DNA of 64,000 nt. It comes from Antarcticirhabdus aurantiaca. Lineage in GTDB: Bacteria > Pseudomonadota > Alphaproteobacteria > Rhizobiales > Rhizobiaceae. This document shows, piece by piece, positions 16,128-24,677 of the stretch. Made by a program: the position numbers and the translations under genes. The notes under the pieces are model-generated. The model made no database searches. It was given only the letters and a program-made list of their open reading frames with translations, and was not told the DNA's origin. The stretch covers positions 266,662 to 330,661 of the forward strand of contig NZ_VTOM01000003.1 in assembly GCF_009765365.1 (NCBI RefSeq), in the 5' to 3' direction. How positions within the stretch are numbered: the first letter of the stretch is position 1; every line of letters starts with the position of its first letter.

Positions 16128-17147
16128 TCAGGGAACGACGATCGTCCGGATCTCGCCGGCGGGCGCCGCGCCCGCGATCGCCGCGATGCCTTCATCGAGG
16201 CCGACCCGGCGCGAGACGAGCGGCTCGACCGAGATCTGCCCGCTGGCGATCAGGTGCGCGGCGCGGGCGTGGGTGAACGGATTGACGAAGGACGACAAGA
16301 GCCGGATCTCGCGGAACAGGAGATCGAAGGGCTCGACCGAGACCTTCTTGCCCTGCGGCAGGACGCCGAGGACGACCACCGTGCCGCCGCGGCAGGCGAG
16401 CCGCGGCGCCTGCTCCACCGTTTCCGGAACGCCGGCCGCCTCGATCACCACGTCGGCCCCGCCCGGAAGGAGCCCGCTTTCGCCGCAGATCGCAGCATTG
16501 GTGTCGCCGCTCGACGGGTCGATCGCGTCCGTCGCGCCGAGCCGCAGGGCGAGGTCCCGCTTGGCCGCGCTGCGCGTGACGAGGACGACGCGCGACGCGC
16601 CGGCAAGGCGGGCGAGCTGCACGGCGAGAAGGCCGATGAGGCCGCCGCCGAGCACGACGACGCAATCGCCGCTGCGGATCTCGGCCATGTCGATGCCGTG
16701 GATGCAGCAGGCGAGCGGCTCGCAAAAGGCGCCGAGCACGGGATCGAGGCCGTCCGGCAGCCGGTGCGCCTGGGTCTCGGGCAGGCAGACATAGTCCGCG
16801 AAGCCGCCGTCGCGATGGATGCCGATCGCCTGGAGGTTCCGGCACAGGTTCACGCGGCCGCGGCGGCATTCGGGGCACCGCCCGCAGGCGATGTTGGGAT
16901 CGCCGGTGACCAGCATGCCCGGCGCGAAGTCGAAGACGCCCTCGCCCACCGCCTCGACCCTTCCGGCGAATTCGTGCCCGAGCGTCACCGGCGGACGCGA
17001 CGGGAACTCGCCCAGGAACAGGTGACGGTCGGTGCCGCAGACCCCGCAGGCCGCAACCTTCACCAGGAGCTCTCCCGGCCCCGGCGCGGGCACCGCGACC
17101 TCGCGCAGCGCCAGTTCCCTCAGCCCTTCCAGGCGAATCGCCCGCAT
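16128..17147 (-). CDS. zinc-dependent alcohol (polyol) dehydrogenase
   Basis: A 339-aa medium-chain dehydrogenase of the sorbitol/L-iditol/threonine dehydrogenase type. Catalytic zinc ligands lie in ACGVCGTD and LGHEFAG; the structural zinc lobe has all four cysteines (CGRCPECRRGRVNLC). The Rossmann motif is VVLGGGLIGLLAVQLA. Starts at 17147 (AAGGGG upstream) and 17171 are both possible; I prefer 17147. It lies between two SDR genes, consistent with oxidation of a polyol or sugar acid. Exact substrate not determined. Confidence 0.87.
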   Translation of the reverse strand: MRAIRLEGLRELALREVAVPAPGPGELLVKVAACGVCGTDRHLFLGEFPSRPPVTLGHEFAGRVEAVGEGVFDFAPGMLVTGDPNIACGRCPECRRGRVNLCRNLQAIGIHRDGGFADYVCLPETQAHRLPDGLDPVLGAFCEPLACCIHGIDMAEIRSGDCVVVLGGGLIGLLAVQLARLAGASRVVLVTRSAAKRDLALRLGATDAIDPSSGDTNAAICGESGLLPGGADVVIEAAGVPETVEQAPRLACRGGTVVVLGVLPQGKKVSVEPFDLLFREIRLLSSFVNPFTHARAAHLIASGQISVEPLVSRRVGLDEGIAAIAGAAPAGEIRTIVVP

Positions 17148-17176
17148 GCTCGTGATCCCCTTGCTCGTCATCGCAC

Positions 17177-17959
17177 TCAGCGCACCGCGAGGCCGGCCTT
17201 CAGCCCGCCGTCGATCAGGAAGTCCGCGCCGGTGACGAAGCCCGCGCGATCGGAAGCGAGATAGGCGATGAGTTCGGCGATCTCCTCCGGCTCGCCGATC
17301 CGCCCGAGCGGATGGGCCGCACCGAAGCGCGCGAAGGCTTCCGCCTCCGAAACGCCCTCGCCGCCATAGGTGCGCGCCGCGAGCGACAGGATCGGGGTGC
17401 GCACGGAGCCGGGCGAGACCGAGTTGACGCGAATGCCGGCCGCCGCGTGGTCGAGCGCCATCGCCCGCGTCAGCGCGTGGATCGCGCCCTTGGACGCGAC
17501 GTAGGCCGCGACGTTCTCCTGGCAGTTGTGGCCTTGCACGGAGGACAGGTTGACGATCGCTCCGCCGCCGCGGCGCATCATGTGCGGAACGGCGAAGCGC
17601 CCGGTCAGGTAGATCGAACCGACATTGACCGCCATGCAGCGCTCCCAGTCGGCCATCGCCGTCGAGACGACCGTGCCGTAGGGATGAACGGCCGCCGCGT
17701 TCACGACGATGTCGACGCCGCCGTGGCGCTCGACGCACGCGGCCACTGCCGCGTCCACCTCCGCCTCGCGCGACACGTCGGTCCGGCGGGCCCGCATCGA
17801 CAGGCCCCGCTCCTCGGCCATGCGATCGAGGGCGGCGTTCGCCGCCTCGTCGATGCCGCAGGCGAGAACGGCGGCGCCGGCCGAGGCGAGCCGCACCGCC
17901 GTCGCGGCCCCGATCCCCGACGTTCCCGTGACGAGCGCCACCTTGCCGGCAAATTCCAT
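17177..17959 (-). CDS. SDR family oxidoreductase of a sugar-acid locus
   Basis: A 260-aa classical short-chain dehydrogenase. TGTSGIGAA binds the cofactor, NAAA follows, and the triad is NLSS (Ser) and YVASK (Tyr, Lys); the C-terminus ends in the family pattern [12 protein letters not shown]. Its place directly after the FadR-type regulator and across from mannonate dehydratase suggests it may be an SDR-type fructuronate/mannonate oxidoreductase, replacing UxuB; that is inference from context. Start ATG 17959 lies 15 bp after the regulator stop. Confidence 0.87.
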   Translation of the reverse strand: MEFAGKVALVTGTSGIGAATAVRLASAGAAVLACGIDEAANAALDRMAEERGLSMRARRTDVSREAEVDAAVAACVERHGGVDIVVNAAAVHPYGTVVSTAMADWERCMAVNVGSIYLTGRFAVPHMMRRGGGAIVNLSSVQGHNCQENVAAYVASKGAIHALTRAMALDHAAAGIRVNSVSPGSVRTPILSLAARTYGGEGVSEAEAFARFGAAHPLGRIGEPEEIAELIAYLASDRAGFVTGADFLIDGGLKAGLAVR

Positions 17960-17973
17960 CTGCTTGTCCTCGT

Positions 17974-18705
17974 TCAGATCGTGTCCGCCGGCATGCCGGG
18001 GCCAATGAAGCGCAGGCCGTAGCTGAGATGCCGGCCGACGAGATAGGCGTAGGCGACGCGGTCGCGCTCGCGCAGCGCCGCGACGATCTCGGCATGGGCG
18101 GCGTGGGTGTCGGCCTCGACCGTGCGGGCGGCCTTGCCGACGCGCATCAGGTTCTCGACGGCCGGCCGCAGCATGCGAAAGGTCGCGAGCGTCGTGCCGT
18201 TGTTCGACAGCGCGATCAGCGCCTCGTGAAACTCGTAGTCGGCGCGCGCCAGCTCGGCGACGCCGCCCGCGCCGAGGATGCGGTCGTTGATCGCCTCGAG
18301 GCGGTCGAGGTCCGCGCCCGTCGCGTGGAGGATCAGGTGATCGCCGATGCCGGTCTCGAGAATGCGGCGGAAGCCCTGCAGGTCGCGGAAGGTCTCGGCC
18401 GAGACGTCGCCGTGAAAGGAGAAGAGCTTCTCCACCGCGGCCGCGTGCCCGTCCGAAACCACCGCCCCGCTCTTCGGGCGTGTCTCGATCAGCCCGAAGG
18501 CGCGCAGGATCACCAGCGCCTCGCGCACCGTGTTGCGCGAGGCGCCGAGGAGCTCGCACAGGTCCCGCTCGGTCGGAAAGGGATCGCCGACCTTCAGGCC
18601 GCGCGCGGACACGAGCCCGCGGATCTCGTCCACGAGCCGGTTCACCACGGACCCGCCGGGCGCTTCGGACATGCCCGGTTCTATGGAAGGCTTCGACCCC
18701 ATCAT
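17974..18705 (-). CDS. FadR-subfamily GntR transcriptional regulator
   Basis: A 243-aa regulator. The N-terminal winged helix (about residues 20-85) shows [25 protein letters not shown] in short parts, the GntR signature, and the C-terminal FCD-type helical domain carries the metal-site pattern D-YEFHEAL and [12 protein letters not shown]. FadR-type regulators commonly repress sugar-acid operons and release DNA on binding a pathway intermediate. It is the first gene of the minus-strand run and is divergent from uxuA; two identical palindromes in the shared promoter region are its probable operators. Start taken as the first of two adjacent ATGs. Confidence 0.9.
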   Translation of the reverse strand: MMGSKPSIEPGMSEAPGGSVVNRLVDEIRGLVSARGLKVGDPFPTERDLCELLGASRNTVREALVILRAFGLIETRPKSGAVVSDGHAAAVEKLFSFHGDVSAETFRDLQGFRRILETGIGDHLILHATGADLDRLEAINDRILGAGGVAELARADYEFHEALIALSNNGTTLATFRMLRPAVENLMRVGKAARTVEADTHAAHAEIVAALRERDRVAYAYLVGRHLSYGLRFIGPGMPADTI

Positions 18706-18722
18706 GTCGGCATCATGCCCGC

Positions 18723-18735
18723 CTGGTTGGTCCAG
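18723..18735. promoter_or_regulatory. operator copy 1 (CTGG-TTGGT-CCAG)
   Basis: A 13-bp dyad just upstream of the FadR-type regulator start. The same sequence occurs in reverse orientation at 18798-18810. Likely binding site for that regulator, based on position and on TTGG-type cores used by related FadR-family proteins. Confidence 0.6.
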
Positions 18736-18795
18736 ATGCAAGAGATTTGCGGGAGGCGGGTTGATGATCGCCCTATTTTCCGCCAATCCTCGCCC

Positions 18796-18812
18796 ATCTG
18801 GACCAACCAGAT
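18796..18812. promoter_or_regulatory. operator copy 2 (ATCTGG-ACCAA-CCAGAT)
   Basis: A perfect 6-bp-arm dyad 26 bp before the uxuA start. It contains the reverse complement of operator copy 1; with flanks the two copies form 15-bp inverted arms whose centres lie about 75 bp apart, near seven helical turns, which would suit looping or dual control of the divergent genes. Confidence 0.65.
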
Positions 18813-18837
18813 CGTGCGCAGGCAAAAGGGTTCGTCG

Positions 18838-20037
18838 ATGGATCACATGAAGGAGTGCTTCCGCTGGTACGGGCCGAACGATCCCGTTCCGCTCGCCCAT
18901 ATCCGGCAGGCGGGCGCGACCGGCATCGTCACCGCGCTCCACGAGATCTACGACGGCTCGGCCTGGAGCGAAGGCGACATCCGCGCCCGCAAGGCGCTGA
19001 TCGAGGCGGCCGGGCTCGAATGGGCCGTGGTCGAGAGCATCCCGGTCCACAACTCCATCAAGATCGGCACGCCCGAGCGCGACCGCTACATCGGCTGGTA
19101 TCAGGATACGCTCAGGGCGCTCGCCGCCTGCGGCATCGAGACGGTCTGCTACAACTTCATGCCGGTCCTCGACTGGACGCGCACGGAGCTTCGCCACCCC
19201 ATGCCTTCGGGCGCGCTGGCGCTGCGCTACGACGCGGTGGACTGCGCGGCCTACGACCTCTTCGTTCTCCAGCGGCCCGGCGCCGACGCCGACTACGACG
19301 GCGCGCGGATCGCGCAGGCGCAGGCGCGCTTCGAGGCGATGGGCGCGGACAGGATCGCGCTGATCGAGCGCAACCTCATCGCCGGATTGCCCGCCAGCGA
19401 GCGGCAATACGACCGCGCCCGCTTCCTCGCTGCGCTCGGCGACTATGCCGGGCTCGGCCGGGACGAGCTGCACGCCAACCTCGCCTACTTCCTGCGGGCG
19501 ATCGTGCCGGTGGCCGAGGAGGCCGGCCTGCGCCTCTGCATCCATCCGGACGACCCGGCCTTTCCGCTCTTCGGGCTCCAGCGCATCGTGTCCACCGCCG
19601 AGGACGCGCGGCGCATCCTTGCTGCCGCCGACAGTCCGGCCAACGGTCTCACCTTCTGCACCGGCTCCTACGGCACGCGGGCCGACAACGATCTGGCCGG
19701 GATGGTCCGCGCGTTCGGTCCCCGCATCCACTTCGCGCACCTGCGCAACGTGACGCGCGAGCCGGACGGCTCCTTCCACGAGTCCGATCATCTCGGCGGC
19801 TCGGCCGACATGCCCGCCGTCATCATCGCGCTGATGGAGGAGCAGGCACGGCGCCGCGCCGAGGGCCGCGCGGACTGGCAGATCCCGTTCCGGCCCGACC
19901 ACGGGCACCTCATGGCCGACGACCTCGCCAAGGAGCGCATCAATCCCGGCTACTCGCTGATGGGGCGCCTGCGCGGCCTCGCCGAGATCCGCGGCGTCAT
20001 GCACGGCGTGTCCGCCGACCGGCGCCTGTCGGTCTGA
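18838..20037 (+). CDS. uxuA: mannonate dehydratase
   Basis: A 399-aa enzyme that dehydrates D-mannonate to 2-keto-3-deoxygluconate in hexuronate breakdown. UxuA-type motifs: the N-terminal [58 protein letters not shown] and [19 protein letters not shown] near the end, which include the metal-binding His, Cys and Asp. AAAAGGG precedes the ATG. It leads a two-gene run with the D-lyxose isomerase and is divergent from the regulator, with operator-like palindromes just upstream. Confidence 0.95.
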   Translation: MDHMKECFRWYGPNDPVPLAHIRQAGATGIVTALHEIYDGSAWSEGDIRARKALIEAAGLEWAVVESIPVHNSIKIGTPERDRYIGWYQDTLRALAACGIETVCYNFMPVLDWTRTELRHPMPSGALALRYDAVDCAAYDLFVLQRPGADADYDGARIAQAQARFEAMGADRIALIERNLIAGLPASERQYDRARFLAALGDYAGLGRDELHANLAYFLRAIVPVAEEAGLRLCIHPDDPAFPLFGLQRIVSTAEDARRILAAADSPANGLTFCTGSYGTRADNDLAGMVRAFGPRIHFAHLRNVTREPDGSFHESDHLGGSADMPAVIIALMEEQARRRAEGRADWQIPFRPDHGHLMADDLAKERINPGYSLMGRLRGLAEIRGVMHGVSADRRLSV

Positions 20038-20064
20038 CCCTTCTGGCTCCTTGAGGACGACGCG

Positions 20065-20754
20065 ATGAAGCGCTCCGAGATCAACCGCATCCTGCGCGAG
20101 GGCGAGGCCTTCATGCGCTCCTTCGGCCAGGTGCTGCCGCCCTTCGCCTATCTCTCGCCGGCCGAGATGAAGGCCCGGGCGGCCGAGCTGCGGGCGCTGC
20201 CCGAGCGCCAGCTCGGCTGGGACGTCACCGACTTCGGCTCGGGCGAGTTCGCCCGCACCGGCCTCTTCCTGTTCACCGCCCGCAACGGGCAGGCCGCCGA
20301 TCTCAAGCGCGGCGGCGGCATGGTCTATGCCGAGAAGATCATGATCGCCCGCCGCGACCAGCTAACGCCGATGCACCGGCACGAGCAGAAGGCCGAGGAC
20401 ATCATCAACCGCGGGGGCGCCCGCCTCGCCATCGAACTCTTCTCGGCGGCGCCCGACGGCTCGATCGACCCGGACCGGCCGGTCGAGATCCAGACGGACG
20501 GCCGTCTTCGCCGCCTGCGCGGCGGCGACGTCCTGACGCTCGGACCCGGCGAGAGCGTCACGCTCCTGCCCCGCCTGCACTGGCACGCCTTCTGGGGCGA
20601 AGGCGGCGACGTCCTCGTCGGCGAGGTGTCCACCGTCAACGACGATCTCGGCGACAACGTCTTCCGCGATCCGGTCGGACGGTTCGCCACGATCGAGGAA
20701 GACGAGGCTCCGCTCCACCTCCTCGTTTCCGACTACGAGACCTGGCTGCGCTGA
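20065..20754 (+). CDS. D-lyxose ketol-isomerase
   Basis: A 229-aa cupin-fold isomerase of the D-lyxose/D-mannose isomerase family, converting D-lyxose to D-xylulose or D-mannose to D-fructose. The metal site is visible as TPMHRHEQKAEDIINRGG (two His and the Glu) plus the later LHWHAFW histidine. Length is typical. It follows uxuA by 27 bp, so the locus feeds both a hexonate and a pentose or hexose into central metabolism. No transporter for these sugars lies in the window. Confidence 0.9.
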   Translation: MKRSEINRILREGEAFMRSFGQVLPPFAYLSPAEMKARAAELRALPERQLGWDVTDFGSGEFARTGLFLFTARNGQAADLKRGGGMVYAEKIMIARRDQLTPMHRHEQKAEDIINRGGARLAIELFSAAPDGSIDPDRPVEIQTDGRLRRLRGGDVLTLGPGESVTLLPRLHWHAFWGEGGDVLVGEVSTVNDDLGDNVFRDPVGRFATIEEDEAPLHLLVSDYETWLR

Positions 20755-20919
20755 CCGCCGGAGGGACGCGAGCACTGGGTGACGATCGGTAAAGGATGTG
20801 GCCGACCGCCGCCCAACTCCGCCGCGGAACCACCGGCCGACGGAATATACGCGGCTGACATTCACTCCTACGTAGTTTTTCGCAGCTAGGCTGCTCCGAT
20901 CACTCCGATCGGGAAGCCC

Positions 20920-22530
20920 ATGTCCGTCCATCCTTTGCCGAACTCCGATGGGCGGGGCCGCGCCGCGCCGGGGTCGGACGCCGTTCTCGACGCCCTGCCC
21001 CATCCGGTGGTCGGCTTCGACTGGGACGGCGAGGTCATCTTCGCCAACGCGTCGGCTCGCGACTGCTTCGGCGAGCGGATCGTCGGCTCGGATTTCGCCG
21101 ACCTCTTCCCGAACGGCTCGGACCCGTTCAAGCAGCTGGCCGCGGCTGGGCGCGTGCTCGGCCTTGTGTCCAACGCCCAGACTCGCTTTCGCGGCCTCTT
21201 CGGCGCCATGGCCGCCGGCGGCTTCGTCCTCAGCCTGATTGCCGAGGAGGCGGACGCGGCGGCTGGCGCGGAGGCGGACGAGCTTACCGGCATGATGAAG
21301 CGCGGCGGGCTCGCCCTCCGGCTGGACGCGGCGCTCGCCGATCTCGCCGGCGGCGGCGCGCGGCTCGCCGTCCACTGCATCGACCTCGACCGCTTCAAGA
21401 CCGTCAACGACACGCTCGGTCACGGCGTCGGCGACGGCCTCCTGAAGAAGGTGGCCGACCGGATGCGCGCGGCCTGCCGCAAGGAGGACTGCGTCGCGCG
21501 CATCGGCGGCGACGAGTTCGTCGTCATCCAGGCCGGCGTCGGCGACCGCACCGATGCCGAGCGCTTGGCCGCCCGGCTCGTCGACCTCATCGGACGGACC
21601 TACGTCCTGAGCGGCCACACCGTGAACATCGGCGCGAGCGTCGGCGTGGCGCTCGCCGAACCGGGCCAGGGAACGCGCGATCTCCTGCGCAACGGCGACC
21701 TCGCGCTCTACGAGGCCAAGCGCGCCGGGCGCGGGCGCTTCCGCGTCTTCGAGGACGGGATGGACGCGGCGCTGCGCGACCGGCGCGAGCTTGAGATCGA
21801 CCTGCGCCGCGCACTCGCGCTCAAGCAGTTCAGCCTCCACTATCAGCCCTTCATCGACCTCCAGACGGAGCGGACGATCGGCTTCGAAGCCTTGATCCGC
21901 TGGGATCATCCGGTGCGCGGCCGTGTGACGCCGGCAGACTTCATTCCGCTCGCGGAAGAAACCGGGCTGATCAGCAAGATCGGCGAGTGGGTGCTGCGGA
22001 CGGCCTGCGCCACCGCGACGACGTGGCCGGACGAGATGTCGGTCGCCGTCAACGTTTCGCCCGTGCAGTTCAAGTCGGACAACCTCATCGAGACGATCGT
22101 CTCGGCGCTCGCTCATTCCGGCCTGCCGGCCCATCGGCTGGAGATCGAGATCACCGAAGGCGCGCTCCTGGAGGACACGTCCAACGTCCTGAAGACGCTG
22201 CACGCGCTGCGCGACCTCGGCATCCGCATCTCGATGGACGATTTCGGCACCGGCTACTCGTCCCTGAGCTACCTGCAGAAGTTCCCCTTCAACAAGATCA
22301 AGATCGACCGCTCCTTCGTCCAGGGTGCCGACGAGGGCGGCGACAACGAGGCCATCCTCAAGGCCATCGCCGGCCTCGGCCTGAGCCTGGGCATGGCCAT
22401 CACCGCCGAAGGCGTCGAAACGCCCGAGCAGCTCGCCCGCATCCGCGGCGAACAGTGCACGCACGTGCAGGGCTACTTCACCGGCCGTCCCATGCCCGCG
22501 GACGGCATCGCGACCTTTCTTCAAGCATGA
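20920..22530 (+). CDS. PAS-GGDEF-EAL cyclic-di-GMP enzyme
   Basis: A 536-aa cytoplasmic protein. Residues about 22-108 form a PAS-like sensor. The diguanylate cyclase domain has an intact RIGGDEF (GGDEF at 196-200) and an I-site R-K-E-D at 187-190 exactly five residues before it. The phosphodiesterase domain has EALIRW (323-328), EITEG and DDFGTGYSS (440-448), and ITAEGVET, so both catalytic sites look active. It makes and/or hydrolyses c-di-GMP. The stop overlaps the start of the BLUF gene as ATGA, so light may control this enzyme through the partner protein. Confidence 0.95.
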   Translation: MSVHPLPNSDGRGRAAPGSDAVLDALPHPVVGFDWDGEVIFANASARDCFGERIVGSDFADLFPNGSDPFKQLAAAGRVLGLVSNAQTRFRGLFGAMAAGGFVLSLIAEEADAAAGAEADELTGMMKRGGLALRLDAALADLAGGGARLAVHCIDLDRFKTVNDTLGHGVGDGLLKKVADRMRAACRKEDCVARIGGDEFVVIQAGVGDRTDAERLAARLVDLIGRTYVLSGHTVNIGASVGVALAEPGQGTRDLLRNGDLALYEAKRAGRGRFRVFEDGMDAALRDRRELEIDLRRALALKQFSLHYQPFIDLQTERTIGFEALIRWDHPVRGRVTPADFIPLAEETGLISKIGEWVLRTACATATTWPDEMSVAVNVSPVQFKSDNLIETIVSALAHSGLPAHRLEIEITEGALLEDTSNVLKTLHALRDLGIRISMDDFGTGYSSLSYLQKFPFNKIKIDRSFVQGADEGGDNEAILKAIAGLGLSLGMAITAEGVETPEQLARIRGEQCTHVQGYFTGRPMPADGIATFLQA

Positions 22531-22982
22531 GAACCGGAATGCCCGCCCCCCTCTACCAGCTCGTCTACTACAGCCGGAACGCGGTCTCGCGCGACGGGGC
22601 CGGCTTCGAGGCGGAGGTCGCCTCGATCCTCGCCGCCAGCCGTCGCAACAACGAGGCGGCAGGCGTCACCGGCACGCTCCTGTTCAATGCGGGCGTCTTC
22701 GCGCAGGTCCTGGAAGGCCCGCTCGACGCCGTCGAGGCGACCTTCGAGCGCATCCAGCAGGACGACCGGCACGGCGACGTGTCGCTCCTGGCGCTGGAGC
22801 CGATCGCGCAGCGCTCGTTTTCCGGCTGGGCGATGGGTTTCGTCGGGCGCTCGGCGGAGAACACGGCGCGCTTCGCCGAGGTCGGCCTGTCCAGCGGCTT
22901 CGACCCCGCCGCGCTGGGCGGCCAGAAGGTCCACGCCATCCTGCGCGATCTGACCGTGGAAGAGGAAGCGGCCGCCGCCTGA
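22527..22982 (+). CDS. BLUF-domain blue-light photoreceptor
   Basis: A 151-aa protein that is almost entirely one BLUF (FAD) domain. The photoactive residues are present: Tyr14 in LVYYS, Asn42 in RRNNEAAGVTG and Gln60 in VFAQVLEGP, with the expected 18-residue Asn-Gln spacing, and the SGWAMGF tryptophan strand. A short C-terminal tail of about 45 residues follows, enough for capping helices but not an output domain. An alternative ATG lies at 22539. Translational coupling with the GGDEF-EAL gene suggests a two-protein light switch. Confidence 0.93.
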   Translation: MRTGMPAPLYQLVYYSRNAVSRDGAGFEAEVASILAASRRNNEAAGVTGTLLFNAGVFAQVLEGPLDAVEATFERIQQDDRHGDVSLLALEPIAQRSFSGWAMGFVGRSAENTARFAEVGLSSGFDPAALGGQKVHAILRDLTVEEEAAAA

Positions 22983-23078
22983 CGCCGTTCCGGGAACCCG
23001 CGCGCCGGCCGGGGGCTTCACCCCACCTGTTCCGCCCGCCGAAAAAGGGCAGCGGTGCGAGACCGAGGAGGATCGAGG

Positions 23079-23345
23079 ATGGACATTTCCGATGACGAGC
23101 GCGAATTCCTGCACGGGATGCGCGCGCTGGAGATCAACGAGGCCGGCGACGAGGTCTATGTCGGCCTCAGCCGGGCGGAAAGCGTCGAATTCCTCGACCT
23201 CATGCGCCAGTACGAAACGGGCACCCTGCCCCCCGGCTCGACGGAGCGCTTCGAGGCGCTGCGCAAGCGGCACGAGGAAACGCGGCGGGCGATCGTCGCG
23301 GGCGAGGCGCCGATCAACCACTCCGCCCCCGACGGCAGCCGCTAG
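23079..23345 (+). CDS. small acidic hypothetical protein
   Basis: An 88-aa soluble protein starting at ATG 23079 behind GAGGAGG. It is acidic and helical (DDEREFLHGMRALEI, SVEFLDLMRQYETG, ERFEALRKRHEETRR). No family is recognised with certainty, though similar short proteins of unknown function are common in Rhizobiales. It lies 96 bp after the BLUF gene and converges on the PspA gene, with a hairpin between. Confidence 0.72.
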   Translation: MDISDDEREFLHGMRALEINEAGDEVYVGLSRAESVEFLDLMRQYETGTLPPGSTERFEALRKRHEETRRAIVAGEAPINHSAPDGSR

Positions 23346-23369
23346 AAAGGCGCGGCTCTCCGCTCACAT

Positions 23370-23399
23370 GCCGGCCCGCCGCCGAGGCTTCGGGCCGGC
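23370..23399. terminator. hairpin between convergent genes
   Basis: GCCGGCCCG and CGGGCCGGC pair over 9 bp between two convergent gene ends (23345 and 23412). No T-run on either strand; a bidirectional stop is plausible. Confidence 0.45.
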
Positions 23400-23411
23400 C
23401 GCCTCGACCGG

Positions 23412-24161
23412 TCAGGGTTTGGGATCGTAGCCGATCCCCGGCACCGGAGCTTGCGGTCCGGGCAGCGCCTTGTTGGCGTCGCCGCGCATGATCTCGGCGA
23501 AGACGTCGTCCGACGAGGAGCGGCTGCCGCCGATGCCGGCTTCGAGAAGCGCCTGGTCGAGCGAGGAGCCGCTCTGCAGCGCCTGGAGTTCGGCGCCCGC
23601 TTCCAGGCGGCCCGCCATGGTCTCCTGCCGCTTCTTCACGCGCTCGAGCGACTCCATCGCGCTGCCGAGCCGCGAATTGACGCCGGCATGGCTGGAGGCG
23701 ATCGCCGACTGCGCCTGCAGCAGCGACTCGTTCGCCTTCACGCTCTCCACTTCGCGGCGCATGGTCTGGATGCGCGTCTCGGTGTCCTGGACGGCGCGGA
23801 GCATCTGCGCCTGCGCGCCCTGGAGCCGCTGCAGCTCGCTCTCGTCGCGGGCCATGTCGGCGCGGTTGCGCGACATGCGGTCGGCGAGCTGGCGGGCGAG
23901 GTCCTCGCGGCCGGCCGTCATCGCGGCACGCGCCGACTCCATGTCCTTCTGGTCCTTCGCCCGCGCCTCGTCGACCCGGCGGCCGAGCGACTTGGCGGAG
24001 GCCATGATCCCGGCGAGGTCCGAGCGCGCCTTGCGCAGAGCGTTCTCCGCGTCGCGGATCTCCTGGTCGAGGATGCGCAGCGCCTGCGCGTCGACGGCGG
24101 TCTCGGCCGCCTCGTTGATGCCGCCGCGCACGGCGGAGAACAGCTTGCCCCAGACGCTCAT
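23412..24161 (-). CDS. PspA/IM30-family membrane-stress protein (YjfJ type)
   Basis: A 249-aa helical protein of the PspA/IM30 (ESCRT-III-like) family. The N-terminal helix MSVWGKLFSAVRGGINEAAE is amphipathic and should bind the membrane; residues about 25-185 are long coiled coil rich in Arg, Glu and Ala. The C-terminal DDVFAEIMRG...GPQAPVPGIGYDP tail is an extra. It matches E. coli YjfJ rather than the classical phage-shock PspA by its partners: it overlaps the DUF2170 gene by 4 bp and faces DUF2491, DUF350, DUF1190 and ATP-grasp genes. Likely role: membrane remodelling or repair. Confidence 0.9.
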   Translation of the reverse strand: MSVWGKLFSAVRGGINEAAETAVDAQALRILDQEIRDAENALRKARSDLAGIMASAKSLGRRVDEARAKDQKDMESARAAMTAGREDLARQLADRMSRNRADMARDESELQRLQGAQAQMLRAVQDTETRIQTMRREVESVKANESLLQAQSAIASSHAGVNSRLGSAMESLERVKKRQETMAGRLEAGAELQALQSGSSLDQALLEAGIGGSRSSSDDVFAEIMRGDANKALPGPQAPVPGIGYDPKP

Positions 24162-24583
24162 GCCGCGATCTCCCCGTTGCGCCATTCCTGGATGAGGTTG
24201 GCCGCGTCCTCGGCATTGCTGGCCAGGACAGCGATCTCCTCCACCACGACCTCGGCCGACGAGCGGGCCGAGAGCGAGCCGAAGAGTTCGTACCATTCCT
24301 CGCCGTTCACGATCGAGATGCCGAAGGTGGAGAGCGGCACGAGCTTGTGCGTCTTGAGGGCGAGGCGCTCGAAGGCGCTGCGCTCGGGCACGCTGTCGGC
24401 CGGGGCCAGCATGACGCTGGCGAGGATCTGGTCGCCGCCCGCGACGACGAAGACGTCGAGGTGCCCCTTCTCCTTCAGCGTGACCCGCAGGACGTCGCCC
24501 TCGATCGAGACGTCGACGTCGCCGAGGGCGGGTGGATCGGAGGCGAAGAGCTCCGTCAGGGATGCGAGGTTCCAGTTGGCCAA
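24158..24583 (-). CDS. DUF2170 family protein (YjfI type)
   Basis: A protein of about 141 aa whose frame has no nearby ATG. TTG at 24583 (GGGAG 10 bp upstream) or TTG at 24592 are the possible starts; I took 24583. The segment LALKTHKLVPLSTFGISI followed by EEWYELFGSLSARSS and a C-terminal helix with LIQEWRNGEI fits DUF2170, the YjfI family, always found next to YjfJ-like PspA proteins. Its stop overlaps the PspA start (ATGA). Function unknown. Confidence 0.8.
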   Translation of the reverse strand: MANWNLASLTELFASDPPALGDVDVSIEGDVLRVTLKEKGHLDVFVVAGGDQILASVMLAPADSVPERSAFERLALKTHKLVPLSTFGISIVNGEEWYELFGSLSARSSAEVVVEEIAVLASNAEDAANLIQEWRNGEIAA

Positions 24584-24677
24584 GTCTCTCAAACTCCCGT
24601 CTCGAACCGTCGCCGCCCTTCCGTTGGGCGGCCGGCATGTAATAAGGGTTGCGGCGAACGGCACAAGGTGAATCGAG

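Noticed and set aside
18741..18837. Specific -35/-10 promoter for uxuA
   Set aside because: Candidate boxes (TTGCGG and TATTTT) have 21-bp spacing, too far for a confident call.
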